Part shown: positions 18,101 through 25,556 of the stretch, piece after piece
Layout of the letters: each line of letters opens with the position of its first letter
Numbering within the stretch: the stretch's first letter is position 1
DNA from: Acidimicrobiia bacterium
GTDB taxonomy: Bacteria > Actinomycetota > Acidimicrobiia > Acidimicrobiales > Acidimicrobilacustridaceae
Direction: 5' to 3'
Length of the DNA stretch: 50,207 nucleotides
Assembly: GCA_020832495.1 (NCBI GenBank)
Contig: JAFIEP010000049.1
Coordinates: 1 to 50,207, forward strand
Program-made: the position numbers and the translations under genes
The notes under the pieces: generated by a model
What the model was told of the DNA's origin: nothing
Seen by the model: only the letters and a program-made list of their open reading frames with translations
Databases searched by the model: none

Positions 18101-18714
18101 GGCGCCAAGTCACTACCGGCACGCTGCCGGTCGTCGGGATGGATCGTCAGGAACTGCTCGGAGGCGATGATCTCCGACGGTGTCCTGCCGAAGACGCGCT
18201 CGCATGCCGGGCTGACGTAGGACGGCACCCCCGCCCGGTCACAGATGACCATGACCTCCGAACAGTTCCGGATCAGGGCTCGGAAGCGCTCCTCCGATGC
18301 GGTCAGGGCCACCTCGGCCAGCCGGCGCTCGCTGGCGTCGCGATAGGTGGCCACGATGGCCTCCACCGCCTCGTCGAGGCGGTTCACCATCGTGGTGTCG
18401 ACCCAGCACCAGCCACCCGAGCGGGTCTGCACCCGGAACTCGACGACCACCTGTCGACCCGGGTCGGCCAACACCGCCCGCCAGGCGCGCACCGCCTCCG
18501 ACCGGTCGTCGGGGTGGATGAGGTCGATTCCCGCCCGTCCCAGGTACTCGTCTGGTTCGTAGCCCAACACGTCGCGCACCGCATCGTTGGTCCACAGCGC
18601 CGTGCCGTCGGGGGCGAGGAGCACGATGACGTCACCGGGAACGGCGGCCAGCGCCTCCCGGTGGAGCCGAGCGCGGTCGCTGGGCGCGACGTGGCGGCTG
18701 GCAGCGTCGGTCAC
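15106..18714 (-). CDS. Multi-PAS GGDEF-EAL cyclic-di-GMP signalling protein
   Basis: About 1202 aa from the GTG at 18714, which follows a GAGG Shine-Dalgarno; a TTG at 18738 would add eight residues. Six PAS/PAC units in tandem fill residues 15-765, each with the typical HPDD or WVE/W segments. They are followed by a GGDEF domain (about 770-935) and an EAL domain (about 950-1200). The cyclase site reads RFGGDEF and is preceded by an intact inhibitory RxxD (RPRD). The phosphodiesterase site reads VEALVRW, with TES, IDDFGTGYSS, VKVDRSF and AEGIES present, so both activities look intact. No transmembrane segment is seen, so sensing is cytoplasmic. It lies 86 nt downstream of xseB on the same strand; a TAGCAT at 18803-18798 may be its own -10. 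Confidence 0.93.
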   Translation of the reverse strand: MTDAASRHVAPSDRARLHREALAAVPGDVIVLLAPDGTALWTNDAVRDVLGYEPDEYLGRAGIDLIHPDDRSEAVRAWRAVLADPGRQVVVEFRVQTRSGGWCWVDTTMVNRLDEAVEAIVATYRDASERRLAEVALTASEERFRALIRNCSEVMVICDRAGVPSYVSPACERVFGRTPSEIIASEQFLTIHPDDRQRAGSDLAPAFSLAGARASSTFRVTHADGSWRWVEADCTNLLEHPHVNGVVCNLRDIDRRKRTEDALRASEHRLLGVLQNSRDVVALVDLESNLSWISPAVTDMLGYTVDEFTGTSILDYVRADELEGALERVGEVLSGTLEPDPVTLHVRHRDGHWVPVEVAGTLLRGADGEVEGLILNARNVTWRVAAEQALRASEERFKALVQESSDAVVVMDEYGVIEWASPALEHLFGMDPDAVVGTTGAEFTHPDDLERIVVEMTPVFETPGARSSMLSRVIRSDGQWRWVEQTVLNLREDPRVGAMVLHLRDVTDEIEARQALRESEERFRSLAQSSPTGIFQQDVERGCVYVNERWQDITGLGAPDAMGDGWKDVIHPEDRRRLGLDQPGRSIPDEPNEVQFRVVRPDGEQRWVASHAVPIFDAEGVLQSCVGTLDDITETLAAQRDTQRLTDIFEATQDVVGIVDRFGSVLYMNRAARRYFGIGESAELTGLRAEDIFDDATLVFMRDEVAPMLLSDGMWSGELAIPSVDGVVAPMLVQLLVHTDEDGRFEFFSGVMHDISERKQFESQLAHQATHDPLTGLPNRIYLLDRLREALDRARRHRSSVAVLFLDLDRFKVVNDSLGHDLGDRLLVAIADRLRVALRPRDTVARFGGDEFVVLCEDLLSHADAIAIAERVNRAVSGAFSVEGNEVFVGVSIGIAFPADDGVEPGDLIRDADAAMYRAKERGRARWEVFDHEMRDHAVRRLDLESSLRRALERREMRVHYQPIVDLASGEIHGVEALVRWEHPERGLLTPGDFISVAEETGTIIPIGHWVLQQSIAQLERWDTVVGGGESRPPLQLNVNLSGRQLGHPGLVTDLSDLLSNAGVPAGRLHLEMTESVLMDDVDVAHETLIALKDLGVQLAIDDFGTGYSSLSYLRRFPVDAVKVDRSFVDGLGEDPSDSAIVRAIVTLAQTLGLSSVAEGIESAAHLAELRRLGCEYGQGYHLARPMSGEEIERLLARRPRW

Positions 18715-18800
18715 GGCACCTCGACGACCCTCAGGCAACAGGCCGTGCGGCCTCCGCCCCCCGTTTCCGGAAACTCCGACCCTCCCATGCCGATGTCATG

Positions 18801-19088
18801 CTAGAGGCTGTCCGCTCCCGATGACGGGCCGACGGCGGGTTCACTTCCATCGACCGGACTCGCCGACGGGGAGGAGCTGTCGTCCTCGTCGAGCTCCGCA
18901 GTGATCTGTTCAACCTCGAGGCGCGCACCGTCGAGGCGACTGCGGCAGAAGCGCACGAGCACTGCGGCGCGGCGAACCCGCTCCACGAGCAGGTCCACGT
19001 CTGCGTCAGCAGCCTCGAGGGCGTCGAGGAGGGTCTCGAGCTCGGCCATCGCCTCGGCGTAGCTGGTCGGTGGGCGGTCATCGGTCAC
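18801..19088 (-). CDS. xseB: Exodeoxyribonuclease VII small subunit
   Basis: 95 aa. The N-terminal ~65 residues match XseB: SYAEAMAELETLLDALEAADADVDLLVERVRRAAVLVRFCRSRL, a helical hairpin that docks on the XseA C-terminal region. The last 25 residues are an acidic, Ser-rich tail. The start codon overlaps the xseA stop by four bases, so the two subunits are translationally coupled. Exonuclease VII degrades single-stranded DNA processively to oligonucleotides and is needed to process damage or recombination intermediates. Confidence 0.93.
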   Translation of the reverse strand: MTDDRPPTSYAEAMAELETLLDALEAADADVDLLVERVRRAAVLVRFCRSRLDGARLEVEQITAELDEDDSSSPSASPVDGSEPAVGPSSGADSL

Positions 19089-20578
19089 GACGTCTCCTCG
19101 TCGGTCGGCGGCTGTCGCGCCGTGGTCGGTAGGGGGTTCCCCGCATCGGGAACGATGTCGGATGCGTCCACCGGCACCGCCGCCACGCCGTCGGCCGGTC
19201 CGGGTGGACCATCGACGGTGCTGCGTACCGTGCCATCGAGCACGGTGGTGTACACCACGGTGCCCATCGGAGCGTCGGCCACTCGGCGGACCACGGACCC
19301 ATCCGAGGCCCGGGTGATCGACCAGCCCCGCTGCAGCAGGCGTCGCGGGTCGCTGGCCGCCAGTCGGACCTCGGCCAGCGTCAACGACCGGTCGGCGTCG
19401 CCGAGGCCCCGACGGCTGCCCCGATCGAGGCGCCGAGTCCCGCGTTCGACGTCGGCCGCCGCGACACCGACGAGCTGCGATGCCCGGCTGGTGGCCAGGC
19501 GCGTCGCCCCACTCAGACGGGCGTCAGCCGCGGCCACGCCTCCGGCACCGGCACGCACCAGGGACCGTCGGATCGACGCCAGGTGGGCCGTCTCGTCGGC
19601 GAACGTGGCGCCGAGGCACCGGTCCAGCCGATCGGTCATCTCGACGACCCGTCGACCCTCGTCGACACACCGGCGTTCGGCCACCCGTACGAGTCGTTCG
19701 GCGGCGGTCTCGACCTGTTGCACGCTCGCCTGCACCCGTTCGACGACGAAGGCAGCCGCCGCGGTCGGCGTAGGGCATGTTCGATGGGCGACCTCGTCGA
19801 CGACCGTGCGATCCACCTGATGCCCGATGCCCACCACGACGGGGACCGGCGCCCCGGCCACGGCTCGGGCGACCGTCTCGTCGTCGAACGCCACCAGGTC
19901 GGTGCGTGCGCCACCGCCCCGCACGAGGAGCACCACGTCCACGTTCCGGCGGGCAACGCGCCCGATCGCTGCGGCCACCAGCGGCGCGGCGGTCGGCCCT
20001 TGCGTCGGCGCGTCGACCACCTGCACGGAGAAGGGGACGCCCGAGCGTTCGAGCACCGCCAACACATCGGCATGCGCCGCGCTGCCGACGCTGGTCACCA
20101 GGCCGATCCGCAGCGGCAAGGGTGTGAGCCCGAGCGCGGCGTTGACCTCGGCCAGACCCTCGGCCACCAACCGAGCGAACAGTTCGTGGCGCGCCACGGC
20201 CATGGCGCCGAGCGTGTGGGCCGGGTCGATGTCGGACATCTGCAGTTGCAGCCGACCGGCCGGCCCCCACAGGGCCACCCGACCGCGCAGTCGGACCGCC
20301 ACGCCGTCGGTCATGCGGACCGCGCCGGTGCGACGGAGCGACTCGTTCACGACTCGACGCATCCTCGAGAACAGCACCACGGGCAGGACCGGGGCCCGCT
20401 GGCCCGGAGCCGACGGATCAGGCGTCCCGACAAGTTCGAAGTACACGTGTCCGCTGCGGGCCCGGGTGAGCGAGCTGATCTCGCCCTGCACCCACACCTC
20501 GTCGGGGAAGCCGACCCGCAGCAGGTCGTCGACTGCGCCAGCGAGTTCCCCCACCGTCCACGTGCGCTCGTCGGACAC
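19085..20578 (-). CDS. xseA: Exodeoxyribonuclease VII large subunit
   Basis: 497 aa from the GTG at 20578 (VSDERTWTVGELAGAV), with a TAGGAG Shine-Dalgarno 8 nt upstream. Longer in-frame starts exist, but they would translate an 8-bp tandem repeat and non-conserved sequence. The N-terminal OB-fold (VWVQGEISSLTRARSGHVYFEL) is followed by the catalytic region with GLVTSVGSAAHADVLAVL, VLLVRGGGARTDLVAFDDE and GIGHQVDRTVVDEVAH, all hallmark XseA segments. The Arg/Leu-rich C-terminal helices bind XseB. It is the first gene of xseA-xseB and is divergent from the GGDEF-EAL gene at 20848. Confidence 0.95.
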   Translation of the reverse strand: MSDERTWTVGELAGAVDDLLRVGFPDEVWVQGEISSLTRARSGHVYFELVGTPDPSAPGQRAPVLPVVLFSRMRRVVNESLRRTGAVRMTDGVAVRLRGRVALWGPAGRLQLQMSDIDPAHTLGAMAVARHELFARLVAEGLAEVNAALGLTPLPLRIGLVTSVGSAAHADVLAVLERSGVPFSVQVVDAPTQGPTAAPLVAAAIGRVARRNVDVVLLVRGGGARTDLVAFDDETVARAVAGAPVPVVVGIGHQVDRTVVDEVAHRTCPTPTAAAAFVVERVQASVQQVETAAERLVRVAERRCVDEGRRVVEMTDRLDRCLGATFADETAHLASIRRSLVRAGAGGVAAADARLSGATRLATSRASQLVGVAAADVERGTRRLDRGSRRGLGDADRSLTLAEVRLAASDPRRLLQRGWSITRASDGSVVRRVADAPMGTVVYTTVLDGTVRSTVDGPPGPADGVAAVPVDASDIVPDAGNPLPTTARQPPTDEETS

Positions 20579-20599
20579 TCGATCATCTCCTACCGTTCC

Positions 20600-20631
20600 G
20601 CTGGGCCGCTGGGCCGCTGGGCCGCTGGGCC
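20600..20631. repeat. Four tandem copies of an 8-bp unit before xseA
   Basis: The unit GCTGGGCC is repeated four times without error, 22-53 bp upstream of the xseA GTG start and just beyond its Shine-Dalgarno. The unit length is not a multiple of three, which argues against this stretch being coding. Confidence 0.9.
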
Positions 20632-20847
20632 GACGGTACTCGGCGGGCGGACGACCCGACATCGCCAGTCCACGGGCGGTAGTCGACCACCCAGGGTGAG
20701 ATTCCGACGCTCTGTGACCGGCCCACTTGACCGTCATCGCTCGTACCGGGGAGCATGGTGCCCAGCCGTCGGCGGAGTCGTCGGTCACCGTCCTCGTGGT
20801 TCGGCGCTTGCGGGAGTGCCACCGCCCGGGGGGACACCAGCATCACC

Positions 20848-23502
20848 ATGACCGACGCGCATCGTGGCCCACCCACGTTGCGTCCCGACCGCACCGAGGT
20901 TTCGATGGTGCCGCCAGGAATGGCCACCGCACTCGAAGCTCTACTGGACCAGACCGACGAGGCAGTCGCGCTCGCCGTGACGACAGCCGCTGACCCGGTC
21001 ATCCGCATCGTTCGAGTGAACGAGACCCTGTGCCGGCTCACTGGCTTCGGCATCGAGGATCTCGTCGGTCAGAGTCCCGACATCCTCGTTGGGCCCGAGA
21101 CCGACCTCGATGCCTTGCGTCGGATGCAGGACGACCTCCGCCATCGCGGCACGGCGATCGAGGAGCTCGACGTGCACCGGGCCGACGGGACCCCGATCCG
21201 GGTGCAGGCCACGTACCGGCGCATCCCGGCCGAAGACGGCGCCGAGTGGTACCTGGCGCTGTTCCGGGATCGCTCCGGCGAGGCCGAGGCCGCCGCTGCA
21301 TTGTGGCGCAGTGAGGAGTGGGCTCAGGCCATGGTGCGGTCGATGTCGGAGGTCCTGCTCCTGACCGACATCGACACCACCATCCGCTGGGTGACGCCGT
21401 CGATCAAGACGCGGCTCGGCTTCGAACCGAGCGAGCTGATCGGGAGGAGTTGCTGGGACCTCCTCCACCCCGACGACGTCGGTGCGGCCACCGCCGATTG
21501 GGAGCACCTCATCGGCGGCTCGGAGGGCGAGCGTCCCACCATCCTGAGGGTACGCACGGCCTCCGGCTCGATGCGCACCATGAGCTGCACGGCCACCGAC
21601 CTGACCAGCCACCCGGCCGTGGGTGGCATGGTGATCGCCGCCAGCGACGTGACCGAGCAGGCCCGGATCGTCGAACGCATGAGCGAGCAGACACAGCTCC
21701 TCGAGTCGATGGCCCGTGGGGCGCCACTCGAGGTCACCCTCCAGCAACTTGCGCTGATGCTCGAGCGGCGACTTCCCAGGACCCAGACTGCCCTCCTGGT
21801 GGCCGAGAACGCCGAACAGCTCCGCACCCGAGCCGCACCGTCGCTGGCCCGTGACATCGTCAACCGCCTCGATGCTGTCGACCTGACCTCCACCGGCGCT
21901 GGTCGGCGACTGCTCGGGGCCGGGGGGAGCTGGGTGTCGTGGGACCTGGCCACCGAGCCCCGCACCGCCGACGACCCGCTGCGTCACGAGCACCAGATCG
22001 AACAGGCCCGAGCTGCACAGCTCCTCGCTCCCGGAACCGGCGAACTCCTCGGCGCCATCGTGGCGTTCACCCAACACCGCAGCGAACCGACCGCCGATCA
22101 ACTGGAGTTGCTCGAATGGGCGCGGAACCTCGCTGCGCTGGCCATCGAGCGGCAGCAGTTCGAAAGCGCCCTCGAACACCACGCCCTCTACGACGAACTG
22201 ACCGGACTCCCCAACCGCGCCCTGCTCATGCGCCGGATGCAGGAGTCGACCCGACGCGCCGCCCGACTCGGCTACGGGGTGGCGGTGCTGTTCCTCGACA
22301 TCGACCGCTTCCGGGTGATCAACGACAGCCTCGGACACGAAGCCGGCGACCGGTTGTTGTCGCTCGTGAGCGATCGACTGGTCCAGCAACTGCGCCCCGG
22401 GGACACCATGGGTCGACTCGGAGGCGACAAGTTCCTCGTGGTCTGCAACCGCATCGGCGCCGAGAGCGACGCCGTCGAGGCCGCCGAGCGGCTGCTGGTC
22501 GGCCTCGAGGCACCGTTCGAACTCGAGGAGGCGCACGGCTCGATGGTCCTGACCGCCAGCGTGGGCATCGTGCTCAACGAGAACCACCGCCTCGATCCCG
22601 AGGCGATGGTCCGCAACGCAGAGGTCGCCATGTACCGGGCCAAGGACCAGGGCCGGAACCAACACGTGGTCTTCACCGAGCACGTCGACCTCCGCACCGT
22701 CGAGAAGCTGTCGCTCGAGCAGTCGCTCCGCATGGCGATCGACCGCAACGAGTTGACCCTGCACGTCCAGCCAGTGGTGCACCTCGACGACCGGCGCGTG
22801 CACCACGTGGAGGCGTTGGTGCGGTGGAACCGGCCCGGTCACGGCTTGATCCTGCCCGGGGCGTTCATCCCCGTCGCCGAGGAGAGCGGCCTGATCGTCC
22901 CGCTCGGGCGGTGGGTCCTCGAGGAGGCTTGTCGTCGGGCGGCGGGCTGGCAACCGGCGGCCGACGGCCGGATGGTGGACGTGGCCGTCAACCTGTCGGC
23001 CCGGCAGCTCGGCGGGCCGAATCTGCTGCCCGTCGTCGAGGAGGTACTCGAGTTCAGCGGGCTGGCGCCGCACCGCCTGTGCCTCGAGGTGACCGAGAGC
23101 GCGCTGGTGCACGACCTCGACGCCGCCCGCCGGACGCTGCTCGACCTGAAGTCGCTCGGTGTGCGCCTGGCCATCGACGACTTCGGTACCGGCTACGCGA
23201 GCTTGGACTACATCCGACACTTCTCGATGGCCGACGAGTTGAAGATCGACCGTGCCTTCATCGACGGGGTCGAGCGCGAAGGATCCCATGAGGCGGCCAT
23301 CGTCAGCGCGGCCGTGGCCATCGCCCAGTCGCTCGGCGCCGTGAGTGTGGCCGAGGGCGTCGAGAGCGAAGCCCAGGCCCAGGTCCTGCGGTCGCTCGGC
23401 GTCGACCTGGCCCAGGGGTTCCTGATCGCCCGCCCGTTCGCCGTGGACCAGGTGGCCGAGCGCTTGGACCTGCCGGTGGCGCCCGCCGCCGATCGACGCT
23501 GA
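20848..23502 (+). CDS. PAS-PAS-GAF-GGDEF-EAL protein with degenerate cyclase site
   Basis: 884 aa from the ATG at 20848; an ATG at 20905 with GAGGT 4 nt upstream is an equally good start. Order: PAS (about 30-140), PAS (about 150-280, LHPDDVG), a GAF-like segment (about 290-430), GGDEF (about 440-610) and EAL (about 620-880). The cyclase motif reads LGGDKF, with AAG at 22429-22431 coding Lys where the catalytic Glu belongs, although the inhibitory RxxD (RPGD) is kept. The EAL half is complete: VEALVRW, TES, IDDFGTGYAS, LKIDRAF, AEGVES. The expected role is therefore a phosphodiesterase with a GGDEF domain used for GTP or c-di-GMP sensing. It is soluble and has no membrane segment. Confidence 0.92.
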   Translation: MTDAHRGPPTLRPDRTEVSMVPPGMATALEALLDQTDEAVALAVTTAADPVIRIVRVNETLCRLTGFGIEDLVGQSPDILVGPETDLDALRRMQDDLRHRGTAIEELDVHRADGTPIRVQATYRRIPAEDGAEWYLALFRDRSGEAEAAAALWRSEEWAQAMVRSMSEVLLLTDIDTTIRWVTPSIKTRLGFEPSELIGRSCWDLLHPDDVGAATADWEHLIGGSEGERPTILRVRTASGSMRTMSCTATDLTSHPAVGGMVIAASDVTEQARIVERMSEQTQLLESMARGAPLEVTLQQLALMLERRLPRTQTALLVAENAEQLRTRAAPSLARDIVNRLDAVDLTSTGAGRRLLGAGGSWVSWDLATEPRTADDPLRHEHQIEQARAAQLLAPGTGELLGAIVAFTQHRSEPTADQLELLEWARNLAALAIERQQFESALEHHALYDELTGLPNRALLMRRMQESTRRAARLGYGVAVLFLDIDRFRVINDSLGHEAGDRLLSLVSDRLVQQLRPGDTMGRLGGDKFLVVCNRIGAESDAVEAAERLLVGLEAPFELEEAHGSMVLTASVGIVLNENHRLDPEAMVRNAEVAMYRAKDQGRNQHVVFTEHVDLRTVEKLSLEQSLRMAIDRNELTLHVQPVVHLDDRRVHHVEALVRWNRPGHGLILPGAFIPVAEESGLIVPLGRWVLEEACRRAAGWQPAADGRMVDVAVNLSARQLGGPNLLPVVEEVLEFSGLAPHRLCLEVTESALVHDLDAARRTLLDLKSLGVRLAIDDFGTGYASLDYIRHFSMADELKIDRAFIDGVEREGSHEAAIVSAAVAIAQSLGAVSVAEGVESEAQAQVLRSLGVDLAQGFLIARPFAVDQVAERLDLPVAPAADRR

Positions 23503-23582
23503 GGCGTCACCACCGCAGCGCTCCGGTGACGGCCGGTGAGCAGCCCACCGGCCGGGAGTGGCGGCGGCGTTAGCATGCGACG

Positions 23583-25331
23583 ATGCTGACTGGCCCCCTT
23601 CGCATCGAGGTCCACCACGCCGACGGACAGGTCCACCGCAGCGACCTCACCGGTGATGGCCGCACACCACTCGGACCCTACGAGGTGGCAGTCGAGCACC
23701 TCGGCGCCGACGGCTGGCGATGGACGCTGGCCAACCGCAGCAACGACACCTGCCGGCCACGCTCGGTGCGCATGGTGCACGGGGTCGAGGCCGACGGACC
23801 GCTGCGCATGTTCCGCCACGGCTACCAGTCGTGGTCGGCGTGTGACACGGCGGTGCTCGGCCACGACCGGGATCCCAGCCTGGCGAACACCACCGGGATC
23901 GAACAGCTGCAAGGTGTGCACCACGCCGACCAGCGCACGGTCACCGGCGACGAGCTCCGCTCGGAGTGGGTCACCGTCCTCGTCGACGATCGCGGCAGCT
24001 TCGAACTCGTCGGATTCCTCGCCGGCACCTCCCACGACGGGACGTTCCGGCTGCGGACGGTCGACGACACCAAGGTCGAGCTGGCCAGCGAGGCGTTTCT
24101 CGGTGGCGCCACCCTGGCACCGGGCGAGCAACGATCGCTGCACCCGGTTGTCCACGCCACCGGCGCCCACCCCTCGCCGCTGCTCGAGCGGTGGGCGACC
24201 GCCGCCGGGCAGGCCTCCGGGGCGCGGACCGACAGCCCGTACCAGCTCGGCTGGTGCTCGTGGTACCACTACTTCCACGACGTGACCGAGCAGGATCTAC
24301 GCTCCAATCTGGCCCGCGCCGGAGACTGGCCGTTCGACGTGTTCCAGCTCGACGACGGCTTCCAGGCGGCCATCGGCGATTGGTTGGAGACGAACGACAA
24401 GTTCCCCACCGAACTCGACGGCCTGGCCGCCACCATCGCCGCCGGTGGGTACACGCCCGGGCTGTGGATCGCGCCGTTCATCGTGGCGCCCGACTCGTCG
24501 GTGGCCACCGAACACCCCGACTGGCTGGCCCGCACCGTCGACAACAGCGGCCCGTTGCCCGGCATGTTCAACCCCCCGTGGGGTGGCGGCATGGACGGCA
24601 TCATGTGGGCGCTCGACACCACCAACCCCGAAGTACTCGACCACCTCGAGGCGGTCGCCCGAGGGCTGCGCCAACGGGGCTACCCCTATCTGAAGCTGGA
24701 CTTCACGTTCGCCCCGTCGTTCGACGGTCTGTGGCACGATCCGGCGCAGACCCCCGCGGAGCGGGTCCGCGCCGGCTACGAGGCCATCCGACGGGGCGCA
24801 GGGGCCGACGCCTTCTTGTTGGGTTGCGGGGCGCCACTGTCACACGTGGTGGGTGTGGTGGATGGCAACCGCATCGGGTCCGACGTGGCCCCGAGCTGGC
24901 ACCTCGGCGACGACGCCGAGTACATGACCTATCGCGAGACCGAACCGGCCACGCTCCACGGATTCCGCAACACGTTGGCGCGCAGCTTCCAGCATCGCCG
25001 GCTGTGGCTCAACGACCCCGACTGCCTCATGCTGCGCACCGAGCACACGGCGCTCTCCCCCGACGCCGCTCGAACCTGGGCCCGCACCGTCGGATTGTCC
25101 GGCGGCATGGCCCTCGTGTCCGACGACTTGACGCTGCTCGACGACGAGGCCCGCCACCTGCTCGAGGACACCATCGCCCTCGGCCGGGCGGCGGACGCCG
25201 AGGCTGCGTCGGGGCGTGCACCTCGCTGCACCGACCTGATGGACGCCACCCTGCCCACCGTGCTCGAGGCCGCTGGTCACCGGTTGGAGGTCGACCTCCG
25301 CGACGGTTCTTCGACGTTCACCACCGAGTAA
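23583..25331 (+). CDS. GH36-family alpha-galactosidase-like glycoside hydrolase
   Basis: 582 aa. Clan GH-D retaining glycosidase: an N-terminal beta-sandwich (about 1-200), then a TIM barrel starting LGWCSWYHYF. QLDDGFQ, GLWIAPF and the nucleophile segment YLKLDF (Asp near 373) follow; the acid/base Asp lies in RIGSDVAPSW (Asp434). GCGAP between the two is also a family hallmark. It should release terminal alpha-linked galactose or a related sugar from oligosaccharides. No signal peptide is seen, so it acts on imported substrates. TAGCAT ends 6 nt before the ATG and no Shine-Dalgarno is present, suggesting a leaderless mRNA. No sugar transporter or galactose genes are adjacent. Confidence 0.9.
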   Translation: MLTGPLRIEVHHADGQVHRSDLTGDGRTPLGPYEVAVEHLGADGWRWTLANRSNDTCRPRSVRMVHGVEADGPLRMFRHGYQSWSACDTAVLGHDRDPSLANTTGIEQLQGVHHADQRTVTGDELRSEWVTVLVDDRGSFELVGFLAGTSHDGTFRLRTVDDTKVELASEAFLGGATLAPGEQRSLHPVVHATGAHPSPLLERWATAAGQASGARTDSPYQLGWCSWYHYFHDVTEQDLRSNLARAGDWPFDVFQLDDGFQAAIGDWLETNDKFPTELDGLAATIAAGGYTPGLWIAPFIVAPDSSVATEHPDWLARTVDNSGPLPGMFNPPWGGGMDGIMWALDTTNPEVLDHLEAVARGLRQRGYPYLKLDFTFAPSFDGLWHDPAQTPAERVRAGYEAIRRGAGADAFLLGCGAPLSHVVGVVDGNRIGSDVAPSWHLGDDAEYMTYRETEPATLHGFRNTLARSFQHRRLWLNDPDCLMLRTEHTALSPDAARTWARTVGLSGGMALVSDDLTLLDDEARHLLEDTIALGRAADAEAASGRAPRCTDLMDATLPTVLEAAGHRLEVDLRDGSSTFTTE

Positions 25332-25384
25332 TCCACGAGGGGTATCGATCCGAGTGACCGCATCGATCTACTCACCGACGTCCG

Positions 25385-25427
25385 AAAAAGGGGTCCGCCC
25401 CGGTGGGCGGGAGTCACCGGGGCGGAC
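25385..25427 (-). terminator. Rho-independent terminator for the ABC exporter gene
   Basis: A perfect 13-bp stem (25393-25405 with 25415-25427, 9-nt loop) is followed on the minus strand by CCC and then TTTTT (complement of 25385-25389). It ends transcripts of the exporter about 130 nt after its stop. It may also stop the convergent alpha-galactosidase transcript, although no U-run follows on that side. The rest of 25332-25556 holds nothing recognisable. Confidence 0.8.
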
Positions 25428-25556
25428 AGCACATGGAGTCTATGGGGAGGGACTTGCCATGTGCAGGGATTGGGTTGCACGGGATGTGTGCAGTCCGGTC
25501 ATTGCCGAACAGAGACCACTGTAGACACCCTCGGTTTGGGCGCACTCTGGCAAAGC

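Noticed and set aside
20579-20788. A longer N-terminus for XseA
   Set aside because: The added residues are encoded by the 8-bp tandem repeat and lack family similarity. The GTG at 20578 has a Shine-Dalgarno and starts at the OB-fold.
20941-23289. A 782-aa open frame opposite the GGDEF-EAL gene
   Set aside because: It is the complement of a gene with clear domains. Its sequence is His/Val/Gly-rich with no recognisable domain, as expected for antisense of high-GC coding DNA.
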